Positions 44,821 to 53,084 of a DNA stretch of 64,000 nt are shown here, one piece after another. Each line of letters starts with the position of its first letter. The first letter of the stretch is position 1. Origin of the DNA: Cryobacterium inferilacus (GTDB lineage: Bacteria > Actinomycetota > Actinomycetes > Actinomycetales > Microbacteriaceae); assembly GCF_019599185.1 (NCBI RefSeq), contig NZ_JAIEUL010000017.1:16279-80278 (forward strand). Reading direction: 5' to 3'. The position numbers were made by a program, and so were the translations under genes. Below the pieces are notes generated by a model. The model was not told the DNA's origin. It did not search any database and saw only the letters and a program-made list of their open reading frames with translations.

Positions 44821-46148
44821 CCCAGGCCACGCACAACGACGAGCTCTTCGCCCGCGCCCAGCTCTCCATCCCCGGCGGCGTCAACTCGCCGGTGCGCGCC
44901 TTCCGTTCGGTCGGCGGCACCCCGCTCTTCCTGGTCAAGGCGTCCGGTGCCTACGTCACCGACTCCGACGGCCGCGACTACGTCGACCTGGTCAGCTCCT
45001 GGGGCCCCGCGATCCTCGGCCACGCCCACCCCGCCGTGGTCGCCGCCGTGCAGGAGGCCGCCGCGCTCGGCCTGTCCTTCGGTGCGTCCACCCCCGGCGA
45101 GACCCAGCTCGCCGAGCTGATCAAGAGCCGCGTCGGCGCCATCGAGAAGCTCCGCCTGGTCTCCACCGGCACCGAAGCCACCATGACGGCCATCCGTCTT
45201 GCCCGCGGGTTTACCCGGCGTGACCTGCTGATCAAGTTCGCCGGGCACTACCACGGCCACTCCGACGGCCTGCTCGCCGAGGCCGGAAGCGGCCTGGCCA
45301 CCCTCGCGCTGCCCGGCTCTGCCGGTGTCACCGCGGCCACCGCCGCGCAGACCCTGGTGCTGCCGTACAACGACCTGGAGGCCGTGCGCGCCGCGTTCGA
45401 GGCCTACCCCGGCCAGATCGCCGCGGTGATCACGGAGGCCGCCGCCGCCAACATGGGCGTCGTCGCCCCGGATGCCGGTTTCAACGCCGCACTCTCTGAC
45501 CTCGCGCACGAATACGGCGCCCTGCTCATCGTCGACGAGGTGCTCACCGGTTTCCGGGTGCACCCCGGCGGCTACTGGGCGCTGCAGGCCGAGGACGGCG
45601 AGAGCTACACGCCCGACCTGTTCACCTACGGCAAGGTCATCGGCGGCGGCCTGCCCGTCGCCGCCCTGGGCGGCCGGGCCGACGTGATGGACTTCCTGGC
45701 CCCGGTCGGCCCGGTCTACCAGGCCGGAACGCTCTCGGGCAACCCGGTGGCCGTTGCCGCCGGCATCGCCACCCTCACCGCGGCCGACGCGACCGTCTAC
45801 TCGCGGCTCGACGAGACCGCCGCGATGCTCTCAGAGGCCGTGTCCGGCGCTCTCTTCGCCGAGGGTGTTGCGCACAGCGTGCAGCAGGCGGGCAACCTGT
45901 TCAGTTTCGTCTTCGGCCAGGAGGCCGCCGTGACCTCGCCGCGCAGCTACGCCGAGGTGCAGCGCCAGGAGGCCTTCAGGTACGGCCCGTTCTTCCACTC
46001 GATGCTCGAGAGCGGTATCTCGCTGCCGCCGTCGGTGTTCGAGGCCTGGTTCGTCTCCGCCGCCCACGACGGAGAGTCGATCGAGAAGATCCTCGAGGCG
46101 CTACCGGCCGCTGCCCAGGCCGCCGCCGCGGCCCGTCCGCCCGCCTAA
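44817..46148 (+). CDS. hemL: Glutamate-1-semialdehyde 2,1-aminomutase
   Basis: A 443-residue PLP enzyme making 5-aminolevulinate, the last step of the C5 route begun by Hem[21 protein letters not shown] opens it; [19 protein letters not shown] (about 141-159), [13 protein letters not shown] (about 237-249) and [17 protein letters not shown] with the PLP lysine (about 270-286) are diagnostic. Start ATG 44817 overlaps the hemB stop. A palindromic repeat begins six bases after its stop. Confidence 0.96.
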   Translation: MTQATHNDELFARAQLSIPGGVNSPVRAFRSVGGTPLFLVKASGAYVTDSDGRDYVDLVSSWGPAILGHAHPAVVAAVQEAAALGLSFGASTPGETQLAELIKSRVGAIEKLRLVSTGTEATMTAIRLARGFTRRDLLIKFAGHYHGHSDGLLAEAGSGLATLALPGSAGVTAATAAQTLVLPYNDLEAVRAAFEAYPGQIAAVITEAAAANMGVVAPDAGFNAALSDLAHEYGALLIVDEVLTGFRVHPGGYWALQAEDGESYTPDLFTYGKVIGGGLPVAALGGRADVMDFLAPVGPVYQAGTLSGNPVAVAAGIATLTAADATVYSRLDETAAMLSEAVSGALFAEGVAHSVQQAGNLFSFVFGQEAAVTSPRSYAEVQRQEAFRYGPFFHSMLESGISLPPSVFEAWFVSAAHDGESIEKILEALPAAAQAAAAARPPA

Positions 46149-46153
46149 CACCG

Positions 46154-46222
46154 CCAACTGTTGCCGCAACGGACAATTGCGCCCGGTGCGCCGGGCGCAA
46201 TTGTCCGCACGGGTAACAGTTG
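46154..46222. repeat. Dispersed palindromic element, copy 2
   Basis: A 69-base palindrome beginning CCAACTGTTGCCG and ending AACAGTTG, with inner arms CAATTGCGCCCGG/CCGGGCGCAATTG. It matches the 3151-3220 element at nearly every base; differences include GCAACGG for GGATCGG, GTGCG for GTGTG and TCCG for CCCG. It starts six bases after the hemL stop, where it could act as terminator or 3'-end protector. Confidence 0.85.
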
Positions 46223-46296
46223 CGCGGGCGCCGGACGTTACGGCTTTGTGAGGCAGCGACAAGGGGTTTTCCAGCCGGACCGGGCAGACTGGGGGA

Positions 46297-47118
46297 ATGG
46301 CTTCCCTACGCGTGCACCCCGACCGGCTGGAGATTCACCTGACGCCCGCGGAGAAGACGCTGGCGTTCCGCCGGGAGAACGTCGTGATCGCGCGCGAGAA
46401 CATCCGCTCGGTCACGATCACGGATGATCCGTGGATCTGGGTACGCGGCATTCGGTCCCCCGGCGCCCTCGTGCCGCTGGTCGTGGCGGTCGGCGTGTGG
46501 AAGTTCCACGGCGGCAAGGATTTCCTGGCCATCAAGCGTCGGCGTCAGGCCGTGGTGATCGACCTGACCGGTGACGACTTCGCCCGCGTGGTGCTCTCGA
46601 CCAACCACGCCCCCGACCTCATCGCCTCGCTCAAGCTCGACGCCGACGCGGACGTCGCGACGGTGGCCGAGTCGGCCGGCGGTGCACAGTCGAACGATCC
46701 CGCCACGCCAGCGAAGCCCGCCAAGCGTGCCCGTGCGGCCAAGGTGGCCAAGCCGGTCGAGGTCACCGATCCCGTGGCTCCGGCCGCGGGGGTGAAGCCG
46801 GCCAGGCGAGCCCGTACCGCCACGGTCGTCACCGCCGGAGAGGTCGGTGAGGTCATTTCCCAGGCCGCCGAGCCCACCGAGCCCACTGAGCCCACCGCGC
46901 CCGAGAAGCCCGCCCGGCCCAGCACACGCAGCAAGCGCACCACGGCCGCTGCCAAGCCGGCAGAGGCCACGGAGCCGGCAGCCCCGGCCAAGCCGGCGAA
47001 GCGGGCATCCCGCGCCACGGTCCCGCCGGTCGCACAAACCGCGGCAGACGCGGTGAACCCGGTCACCGAGCCCGACGACTCGGAGAAGCCCGTCGACTCG
47101 GACAAGCCCGCCGAGTAA
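46297..47118 (+). CDS. PH-domain-like protein with basic Ala/Pro/Lys-rich tail
   Basis: A 273-residue protein in two parts. Residues 1-115 look like a compact beta-rich domain (LRVHPDRLEIHLTPAEKTLAFRREN...IRSVTITDDPWIWVRG...KFHGGKDFLAIKRRRQAVVIDLTGD), similar to bacterial PH-like domains. Residues about 120-273 are low complexity, rich in Ala, Pro, Lys, Arg and Glu with PAKPAKRARAAKV-type repeats (about every 30-40 residues), reminiscent of histone-H1-like tails. Function is unknown. It lies just downstream of the second palindrome and has no clear promoter box. Confidence 0.7.
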   Translation: MASLRVHPDRLEIHLTPAEKTLAFRRENVVIARENIRSVTITDDPWIWVRGIRSPGALVPLVVAVGVWKFHGGKDFLAIKRRRQAVVIDLTGDDFARVVLSTNHAPDLIASLKLDADADVATVAESAGGAQSNDPATPAKPAKRARAAKVAKPVEVTDPVAPAAGVKPARRARTATVVTAGEVGEVISQAAEPTEPTEPTAPEKPARPSTRSKRTTAAAKPAEATEPAAPAKPAKRASRATVPPVAQTAADAVNPVTEPDDSEKPVDSDKPAE

Positions 47119-47136
47119 GCCCCCGCTCCCGCCGGG

Positions 47137-47718
47137 TCAGCGGATGGTGCTGGCCCGCACGTGGATGCGTTCGCCGGTCTGGCCGAACAGGCTGAGAATC
47201 TCGGTCGGCTCCGGCCCAGCGCTGTCGAAGGCGTGCGGCACCCGGGTGTCGAACTCGGCGACCTCGCCCACCCCGAGGAGCATGACGTGCTCGCCCAGCG
47301 CCAGCCGCAACCGGCCGCTGAGCACGTAGAACCAGTCGAAGCCCTCGTGGGTGCGCTGCTCCAGCGGCTCGTCGTCGGTGCGGCCGGGAATGATCACCTT
47401 GAACGCCTGCAGGCCGCCGGCGGTGCGGCTGAGCGGCACGAAGGTGCGTCCGTGCCGGGTGAACGGCCGCTGGTCGAGACGGGGGTCGTCGTCGGCCGGC
47501 GCGCGCACGAGGTCGTCGATCGTCACATCGTGGGCGGCCGAGAGTGCGAGCAGCAGCTCCAGGGTGGGTTTGCGCTGCCCGGACTCCAGCCTCGACAGGG
47601 TGCTCTCCGAGATGCCGGTGGTGGCGGAGAGCTGGGCCTGCGTGCGCCCGCTGAGCAGACGCAGCTCGCGCAGGCGGGCGCCCACGGTCTGCAGAACGGA
47701 TGGTGAGTCGCTGGTCAT
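47137..47718 (-). CDS. XRE-family helix-turn-helix regulator with cupin domain
   Basis: A 193-residue transcription factor. The N-terminal HTH (LRELRLLSGRTQAQLSATTGISESTLSRLESGQRKPTLELLLALS, about 15-58) is of the XRE type; the C-terminal cupin barrel (EGFDWFYVLSGRLRLALGEH...VGEVAEFDTRVPHAF, about 120-165) would bind a small ligand. Such proteins often repress nearby genes, but no operator is recognised here. ATG 47718 (with a G-run before it) is preferred to the longer frame from 47799, which would include a palindrome. Confidence 0.86.
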   Translation of the reverse strand: MTSDSPSVLQTVGARLRELRLLSGRTQAQLSATTGISESTLSRLESGQRKPTLELLLALSAAHDVTIDDLVRAPADDDPRLDQRPFTRHGRTFVPLSRTAGGLQAFKVIIPGRTDDEPLEQRTHEGFDWFYVLSGRLRLALGEHVMLLGVGEVAEFDTRVPHAFDSAGPEPTEILSLFGQTGERIHVRASTIR

Positions 47719-47751
47719 CCCCCCATCGTGCCACCCCAGCGCCCCGTCGAT

Positions 47752-47813
47752 CCGCGAAAGCGGTCCTGTGGTTGCTTCAGCGCGCTGAGGTGACCACACA
47801 CCCGCTTTCGCGG
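47752..47813. repeat. 62-base imperfect palindrome with TTTCGCGGG arm
   Basis: Outer arms CCGCGAAAGCGG and CCGCTTTCGCGG are exact; inner parts (CCTGTGGT...CTTCAGCG / CGCTGAGG...ACCACAC) pair with a few mismatches. It ends two bases before the stop of the frameshifted hydrolase gene and precedes the XRE gene, so it is again at a gene 3' end. Confidence 0.8.
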
Positions 47814-47814
47814 G

Positions 47815-48380
47815 TCAGGACAGCCGGTCGAGGAACCGGATCGAGCGCTCCAGGATGAGCTCGGCGATGTCAGCGTCGTACTCGTCGAGGCTGGAGTCGG
47901 CGACCAGGTGCGCGTCCCCTGGGTAGATGAACAGCTCGGCCGCGCCGGCATCCTCGGCGAGTTCCTCGACCTCGAGCAGTTCGACCCAGTCGTCCTCGGC
48001 GCTCACGTGCAGCTGCAGCGCCGTCTGCGCCGGCCACTCCGAGCCGAACATGGCCGCGGGAACACCGCCGTGGAACAATAGCGCACCGAGGGCGCCCTCC
48101 CTGCTCTGGGCGAGTTTCTGCGCCGGAAGCGTGCCGAGCGAGAAGCCGGCGTAGACGGTGTCAGCGGGCAGGCCGGCCGCGGCCTGGCTGCCGCCTCGAT
48201 GATGGTGTCGAAGCCGATGGCCTCGGCGTTGGCCACCCCGGCATCGAGGGAGTCGAAGGTGCGGCCCTCGTAGAGGTCGGGAACGACGACGTCGTGACCG
48301 GCATCCCGCAAGCGCTGGGCGAACTCCTCCACTCCCTCGGTGAGTCCCTGGGCATGGTGGAAGAGGATGACGTGGGTCAC
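47815..48380 (-). pseudogene. Dienelactone hydrolase family gene with one-base frameshift
   Basis: The N-terminal half reads from ATG 48380 (MTHVILFHHAQGLTEGVEEFAQRL...EAIGFDTIIEA) and the C-terminal half continues in another frame (QAAAGLPADTVYAGFSLGTLPAQKLAQS...ELFIYPGDAHLVADSSLDEYDADIAELIL) to a stop at 47815. The two join if one G is added near 48189-48194 (GAGGCGGCAGCC to GAGGCGGGCAGCC). The nucleophile in this family is usually Cys or Ser in GxCxG/GxSxG; here AGFSLGT keeps a serine, and the late Asp/His (GDAHLV) are present. It is either a recent pseudogene or a sequencing/assembly error. About 188 codons if restored. Confidence 0.75.
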
Positions 48381-48416
48381 AACGGTCCTTTCGGCGGTGC
48401 TGCCAGGGCGGCGGGC

Positions 48417-48797
48417 CTAGGCGAACAGGAAGAGGATGAAGCCGATCAGCGGCAGCGTACCCTGCGTGAGCGCTGACTTCACCCTGCCGGGGCCCGTCGT
48501 GGTGAGAACGACCGCGGCGAGGACCATCGACCCCGTGCTGAACAGGGCCAGCGCCGCGCCGGCCTGCTCCAGGCCGCCGAAGTACAGCGCCAGCCCGAGG
48601 ATCCCACCCACGGCCAGGAACAGGTTGTAGAAGCCCTGGTTGTAGGCCAACGCCTTGGTCGTCTCCGCCTCGGCCTGATCGGCGAGGCCGAAGCGCCGCC
48701 AGATGGCCGGTCGGGTCCACCAGGCGCTCTCCATCAGGAAGATGTAGACGTGCAGCAGCGCCGCAAGGGCGATGAAGACAGAAGCGATGACGGCCAT
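48417..48797 (-). CDS. DUF1304 family small membrane protein
   Basis: A 126-residue protein with four hydrophobic segments (about 4-24, 48-70, 76-98, 104-125). HVYIFLMESAWWTRPAIWRRFGL and AYNQGFYNLFLAVGGI are the conserved DUF1304 blocks. Function is unknown. It is leaderless (TAGGCT, six bases, ATG 48797) and followed after 36 bases by the frameshifted hydrolase gene, which it may carry. Confidence 0.87.
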   Translation of the reverse strand: MAVIASVFIALAALLHVYIFLMESAWWTRPAIWRRFGLADQAEAETTKALAYNQGFYNLFLAVGGILGLALYFGGLEQAGAALALFSTGSMVLAAVVLTTTGPGRVKSALTQGTLPLIGFILFLFA

Positions 48798-48803
48798 TTC
48801 GTC

Positions 48804-48809
48804 AGCCTA
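48804..48809 (-). promoter_or_regulatory. -10 box of leaderless promoter for the DUF1304 gene
   Basis: TAGGCT on the minus strand, six bases, then ATG at 48797. Confidence 0.55.
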
Positions 48810-48838
48810 GCCGCGCGCCGACCGCTGCGACACAGGCG

Positions 48839-49852
48839 TCAGTGGCGCACGTCGACGACCGTGCGGCCGTGCACGCGGCCGGCCAGGATGCTCTCGGCGG
48901 CGGCGAACGAGTCCGCGAACGGGATGACCGTCGTGAGGCTGTCGAGCTTGTCGAGGTCGAGCTCGGCGGCGAGCCGCGCCCAGGCCTCCTCGCGCAGCGG
49001 CAGGGGTGCCTCCACCGAGTTGATGCCGGCCAGGGTGACCGCCCGCAGGATGAACGGCAGCACGGTGGTGGGCAGGTCGGCGCCCTGCGCGAGGCCGCAG
49101 GAGGCCACCACTCCGCCCTGATTGGTCTGGGCGAGGATGTTCGCCAGGGTGGCACTGCCGACCGAGTCGATCGCGCCGGCCCAGCGCTGGGTCTGCAGCG
49201 GCTTTCCCGCCCCGTCGATGGTGTGCCGGTCGAGGACCTCGGTGGCGCCGAGACCGCGCAGGTAGTCGCCAAGCTCCTCACCGCGGCCGGTGGATGCGAC
49301 GACCCGGTAGCCGCGTGCAGCGAGCAGCAGGATCGCTATGGAACCCACCCCGCCGGCGGCACCGGTGACGAGAACATCGCCGGAGTCAGGGCTGACCCCG
49401 CCGCGTTCGAGAGCGAGCACGGCGAGCATGGCGGTGAATCCGGCGGTGCCCACGGCGGCGGCGCGCTGGGCGCTCACGGCATCCGGCAGACGCACGAGGG
49501 AGCCGCCGGAGACCCTGGCCCGCTCGGCGAGGCCGCCGTGGTGACTCTCGCCGATCCCGGCCCCGTTGAGGATGACGCGGTCGCCTGCCGCCCAGCGCGG
49601 GTCGCTGCTCGTCTCCACGGTGCCGACCAGGTCGATGCCCGCCACCAGCGGCCAGACCCGCACCACGCCGGGCTTGCCCATCAGGGCCAGGCCGTCCTTG
49701 TAGTTGATACTGGAGAACTCCACCGCAACGGTGACGTCGCCGGCCATCAGCGCGTCGTCGTCGAGGGTGGTCATGGCGGCGGATTGTGTGCGGGCACCGG
49801 TCTCATCCTCGGTGCGGGTGACGACGATCGCGCGGAATTCGGTAGCAGACAT
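48839..49852 (-). CDS. Acrylyl-CoA-reductase-like quinone oxidoreductase (YhdH/AcuI family)
   Basis: A 337-residue medium-chain reductase without zinc. SSINYKDGLALMGKPGVVRVWPLVAGIDLVGTV (about 49-81) is the YhdH/YhfP signature; GAAGGVGSIAILLLAARGYRVVASTGR (about 157-183) binds NADPH, and INSVEAPLPLREEAW is near 283. AcuI reduces toxic acryloyl-CoA. It is single and leaderless (TAGGGT, six bases, ATG 49852). Confidence 0.88.
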   Translation of the reverse strand: MSATEFRAIVVTRTEDETGARTQSAAMTTLDDDALMAGDVTVAVEFSSINYKDGLALMGKPGVVRVWPLVAGIDLVGTVETSSDPRWAAGDRVILNGAGIGESHHGGLAERARVSGGSLVRLPDAVSAQRAAAVGTAGFTAMLAVLALERGGVSPDSGDVLVTGAAGGVGSIAILLLAARGYRVVASTGRGEELGDYLRGLGATEVLDRHTIDGAGKPLQTQRWAGAIDSVGSATLANILAQTNQGGVVASCGLAQGADLPTTVLPFILRAVTLAGINSVEAPLPLREEAWARLAAELDLDKLDSLTTVIPFADSFAAAESILAGRVHGRTVVDVRH

Positions 49853-49858
49853 GCCTTC

Positions 49859-49864
49859 ACCCTA
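49859..49864 (-). promoter_or_regulatory. -10 box of leaderless promoter for the AcuI-like gene
   Basis: TAGGGT on the minus strand, six bases, then ATG at 49852. Confidence 0.55.
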
Positions 49865-49922
49865 GACCCGCGCTCTGCGCCGAATCCGGCCGGACACCGG
49901 GCCTTTCTGCCCGAAAACCTGC

Positions 49923-50762
49923 CTAGGTGACGTCGCGCTTCCAGCTGGTCAGGTACCCGAAGCCGGTGGCGAGCAGCCCGTAAGTCAGCAGCACCAGACC
50001 GCCCTGCCAGCTCTCCAGCATGGCGCCGCCGGGGCTGGCCAGGGTGTAGAAGCTCGCTCCCACCAGCGCGTCGGAAGCGGCACCCGGCAGGAACTTGCCG
50101 ATGTCGGCGGTCACCTGGGTGAAGGCAGCGGCGAAGCGCAGCAGCGGCTCGACGAACTGGGTGAACGCCAGCACGATCACGATCGAGGCCACCTGGCTCG
50201 GCACGAGAACGCCCAGGCCCACGCCCACGACGGCCCAGAGCGCCATCGCCAGAACCGTGCGCCCGATCAGGGCCCAGGTCTCACCGTCGGCGAGCAGCGG
50301 GTCAACACCGAAGCCGCCAAGCACCAGTGCGCCGATACCGACGGATGCGGCCAGACCGACCACGCCGAGGGCCGCGCCCACCACGAACAGAGCGATGGTC
50401 TTGGCGCCCAGCACCCGGCCGCGCTTGGGGGTGGCGAGGAAGGTGGGGGTGAGGGTCTGGTGCCGGAACTCACCCGTGGTCGCCAGCGCGCCAAGCAACA
50501 CCGGGAAGACGTAGCCCACCGAAGCGGCGAAGCTGTAGATCAGCGGGGGAACGCTGCCCAGGCCGCTCAGGCCGGCGGACCCACCGCCGGTGTTCATGGC
50601 ATCGGGGCTGATCGCTCCGCTGTCCAGGCCACCGAACAGGGCGGCGAGGCCGCCGGCCAGCAGGGCGATGTAACCGAACAGCACGAGGGCGAGGATCCAC
50701 CACATCCGGGTGGTGAGGATCTTGCTGAATTCGGCGGCGACGGGGCGCAGGATCAGGTTCAC
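49923..50762 (-). CDS. ABC-2 type transporter permease
   Basis: A 279-residue membrane protein with six hydrophobic segments; the first (about 18-42) follows AEFSKILTTRMWW, the usual cytoplasmic amphipathic start of ABC-2 permeases, and GEFRHQTLTPTFLATPKRGRVLGAK (about 95-119) is the conserved coupling loop. It pairs with the overlapping ATPase upstream (GTGA). The substrate is unknown; BcrA/BcrB-like systems export peptides or lantibiotics. Confidence 0.87.
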   Translation of the reverse strand: MNLILRPVAAEFSKILTTRMWWILALVLFGYIALLAGGLAALFGGLDSGAISPDAMNTGGGSAGLSGLGSVPPLIYSFAASVGYVFPVLLGALATTGEFRHQTLTPTFLATPKRGRVLGAKTIALFVVGAALGVVGLAASVGIGALVLGGFGVDPLLADGETWALIGRTVLAMALWAVVGVGLGVLVPSQVASIVIVLAFTQFVEPLLRFAAAFTQVTADIGKFLPGAASDALVGASFYTLASPGGAMLESWQGGLVLLTYGLLATGFGYLTSWKRDVT

Positions 50763-51661
50763 AGCGAGTCGCCTCCTTCGACGAGGGCGAGGAAGGAGTC
50801 TTCCAGGCCCGCCTTCTGCCGGTGCAGTACGTTCAGTTCGACGCCGGCGGTGAAGGCGATGTGGCCCACCCGGCCTGGGTCGGGAACCGCCACGATCAGG
50901 CCGGTGCGCCCGGAGGTGAAGGCCAGGCCGGCGTTGGTGAGGGCGGCGGCGAGGGCATCCCGGTCGGGGGAGTCCACGATGACCTGCGGTGCGATGTTGG
51001 TGTCGAGGCTGGACAGCGGCCCGGAGTGCACGAGCTCACCCTTGGCGATGATGATGACGTCGTCCACGCTCTGCTGCACCTCGCTGAGCAGGTGGGAGCT
51101 GACCAGGACGGTACGGCCCTCTGCGGCCATGCTGCTGAGGAACCCGCGGATCCACTTGATGCCCTCCGGGTCGAGGCCGTTGATCGGTTCGTCGAGCACC
51201 AGCACGCCAGGGTCGCCGAGCAGGGAGTAGGCCAGGCCCAGGCGCTGGCGCATGCCCAGCGAGTAGCCACCGACCCGCTGGGTGGCGTGGTCGGCCAGGC
51301 CGACGGTGTGCAGCACCTCGGCCACCCGGGTGCGGGGGAGGCCGGCGGCGGTGGTGTACACGCCCAGGTGGTGGGCCGCGGTGCGGCCGGGGTGGAAGCT
51401 GGCGGCCTCGAGGGCGGCGCCGACGGTGTGCAGCGGCCGGGTCAGGTCGCGGTAGCGCAGGCCACCGAAGGTCGCGGTGCCTGAGGTGGGGGCGACGAGG
51501 CCCAGGAGCATCCGCAGGGTGGTGGTCTTACCGGCGCCGTTCGGCCCCAGGAAGCCGGTCACCCGGCCGGGCTCGACGGTGAACGAGAGGTCGTTGACGG
51601 CCGTGGTCTGGCCGAACCTCTTCGTGATGTTCGTGAATTCGATGACAGCGCCGATCGGCAT
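50759..51661 (-). CDS. ABC transporter ATP-binding protein (BcrA-like)
   Basis: A 300-residue ATPase: Walker A GPNGAGKTT (about 38-46), signature YSLGMRQRLGLAYSLLG (about 133-149) and Walker B VLVLDEPINGLDPEG. The SLGMRQRL form is typical of bacitracin/lantibiotic-resistance-type exporters. ATG 51661 has GAGGGGAT upstream; the frame runs to 51742 without a better start. It overlaps the permease start by four bases. Confidence 0.9.
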   Translation of the reverse strand: MPIGAVIEFTNITKRFGQTTAVNDLSFTVEPGRVTGFLGPNGAGKTTTLRMLLGLVAPTSGTATFGGLRYRDLTRPLHTVGAALEAASFHPGRTAAHHLGVYTTAAGLPRTRVAEVLHTVGLADHATQRVGGYSLGMRQRLGLAYSLLGDPGVLVLDEPINGLDPEGIKWIRGFLSSMAAEGRTVLVSSHLLSEVQQSVDDVIIIAKGELVHSGPLSSLDTNIAPQVIVDSPDRDALAAALTNAGLAFTSGRTGLIVAVPDPGRVGHIAFTAGVELNVLHRQKAGLEDSFLALVEGGDSL

Positions 51662-51758
51662 CCGTATCCCCTCTGTCGCTTGCGCCAGTTTATGGGGAAA
51701 ACGGGCCGGTCCGCCCGGGTTTTCTCCGCAGGTCGGGCACAAAGCCGCCTGAACGGCG

Positions 51759-52985
51759 TCAGGCGGAGACGAAATCGGTGATCGCGGCCAGCAGGGAAGC
51801 GATCTCGGCCGCGGTGCTGTACGGGGCCAGACCGATGCGCAAGGCTCCGGTGTCGCCCAGGCCCAGGTGCCTGGACGCCTCCAGGGCGTAGAACGAGCCG
51901 GACGGCGCGAGGATCCCGCGCTCGAACAGGAACTCGGTGGCGTCGGCGGCCGGGCGGTCGGCGAAGCCCAGCAGCACCGTCGGGGTGCGCTCGGCCGCCC
52001 TGGAGTACACGGTCACACCGGGCAGCGCAGCCAGGGCGGTCTCCAATCGCTCGCGCAGTGACACCTCGTGGGCCTCGGCCAGGCGAAGCGAGGCGCGCAG
52101 ATTCTCCCGGCGGCTGGCGCTCGGGCGAGGTACGACCCCTGAGGCGAGTTCGCCCAGGCCGGCGAGGAAGTCCACGGCCGCGGTCACACCGGCGAGGGTT
52201 TCGTATGGCAACGTGCCGAGTTCGAACCGCTCGGGCACCACATCCGTGGATGGCAGCAGTTTGTCGGGGTGGATACCGGCCAGCAGCGCCGGGTCAGCCG
52301 CCAGCACGCCGCAGTGCGGGCCGAAGAACTTGTACGGCGAGCAGACGAAGAAGTCGGCCCCGAGCGCGGCCAGGTCCACGAACGCGTGCGGCACATGGTG
52401 CACACCGTCGACGAAGAGCAGCGCCCCGGCCTCGTGCACCACGGCGGCGATCTCGGCGATGGTCGGTTGGGTGCCGATCAGGTTGGAGGCCGCGGTCACC
52501 GCCACCAGCCGGGTGCGGTCGGTGAGCACCGCGGCCACCGCGGCCGCCGGCAGTTCCCCGGTGGCCGGGTCGAAGTCCGCCCACACCACGGTGGCGCCGG
52601 CCTGGCCGGCGGCCTGCACCCACGGGCGGATGTTGGCGTCGTGGTCGAGCCTGGACACCACGACCTCGTCGCCAGGCGCCCAGTCGCGGGAGAGGGTGCG
52701 GGCGAAGTCGTAGGTGAGCGCGGTGGCGCTGCGGCCGTAGACGATGCCGAGCGGATCGGCGCCGAGCAGGTCGGCCATCGCGGAGCGGAAGTCGGTGACG
52801 GCATCGTCGGCGTTGCGCTCGGAGGGGCTGCGGCGACCGCGGATCGACAGCGGCCCGGTGAGGGTGTCGGCGATGGCCTGGCCGACGGAGCGCGGGGTCT
52901 GCGTGCCGCCGGGGCTGTCGAAGTGCACGGTGCCCGCGGCGAGGGCGGGAAAGTGGGCGCGGATGGCGGCGACGTCGTAGGTCAT
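51759..52985 (-). CDS. Cysteine-desulfurase-like PLP enzyme (class V aminotransferase fold)
   Basis: A 408-residue PLP protein of the NifS/SufS-like family with no clear desulfurase motif (TIGR01976-type). FDSPGGTQTPRSVGQAI (about 22-38), LDHDANIRPW, VDGVHHVPHAFVDL and CSPYKFFGPHCGVL (PLP lysine, about 223) are visible. It lacks the mobile Cys loop of true SufS, so the role is uncertain. ATG 52985 follows TTGGAT-N6, possibly leaderless. The frame extends to 53837 in an antisense shadow of the LssY-domain gene. Confidence 0.83.
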   Translation of the reverse strand: MTYDVAAIRAHFPALAAGTVHFDSPGGTQTPRSVGQAIADTLTGPLSIRGRRSPSERNADDAVTDFRSAMADLLGADPLGIVYGRSATALTYDFARTLSRDWAPGDEVVVSRLDHDANIRPWVQAAGQAGATVVWADFDPATGELPAAAVAAVLTDRTRLVAVTAASNLIGTQPTIAEIAAVVHEAGALLFVDGVHHVPHAFVDLAALGADFFVCSPYKFFGPHCGVLAADPALLAGIHPDKLLPSTDVVPERFELGTLPYETLAGVTAAVDFLAGLGELASGVVPRPSASRRENLRASLRLAEAHEVSLRERLETALAALPGVTVYSRAAERTPTVLLGFADRPAADATEFLFERGILAPSGSFYALEASRHLGLGDTGALRIGLAPYSTAAEIASLLAAITDFVSA

Positions 52986-53072
52986 CCTGCAATCCAAGCA
53001 TTGATCTCCGCCCTGGCACTGCTTTCGCGCCCACGCCCGCTGACGCCCCCGACGCTCACTGCGCGACCGAAC

Positions 53073-53078
53073 TAGCAT
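53073..53078 (+). promoter_or_regulatory. -10 box of leaderless promoter for the LssY-domain gene
   Basis: TAGCAT, six bases, then ATG at 53085. Confidence 0.55.
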
Positions 53079-53084
53079 GGCGCC

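Noticed and set aside
47145..48720. Long minus-strand frame linking the DUF1304 and hydrolase regions as one protein
   Set aside because: The 47815-48720 frame crosses an intact DUF1304 gene and only its last part is family-like, which is better explained by a frameshift in the hydrolase gene.
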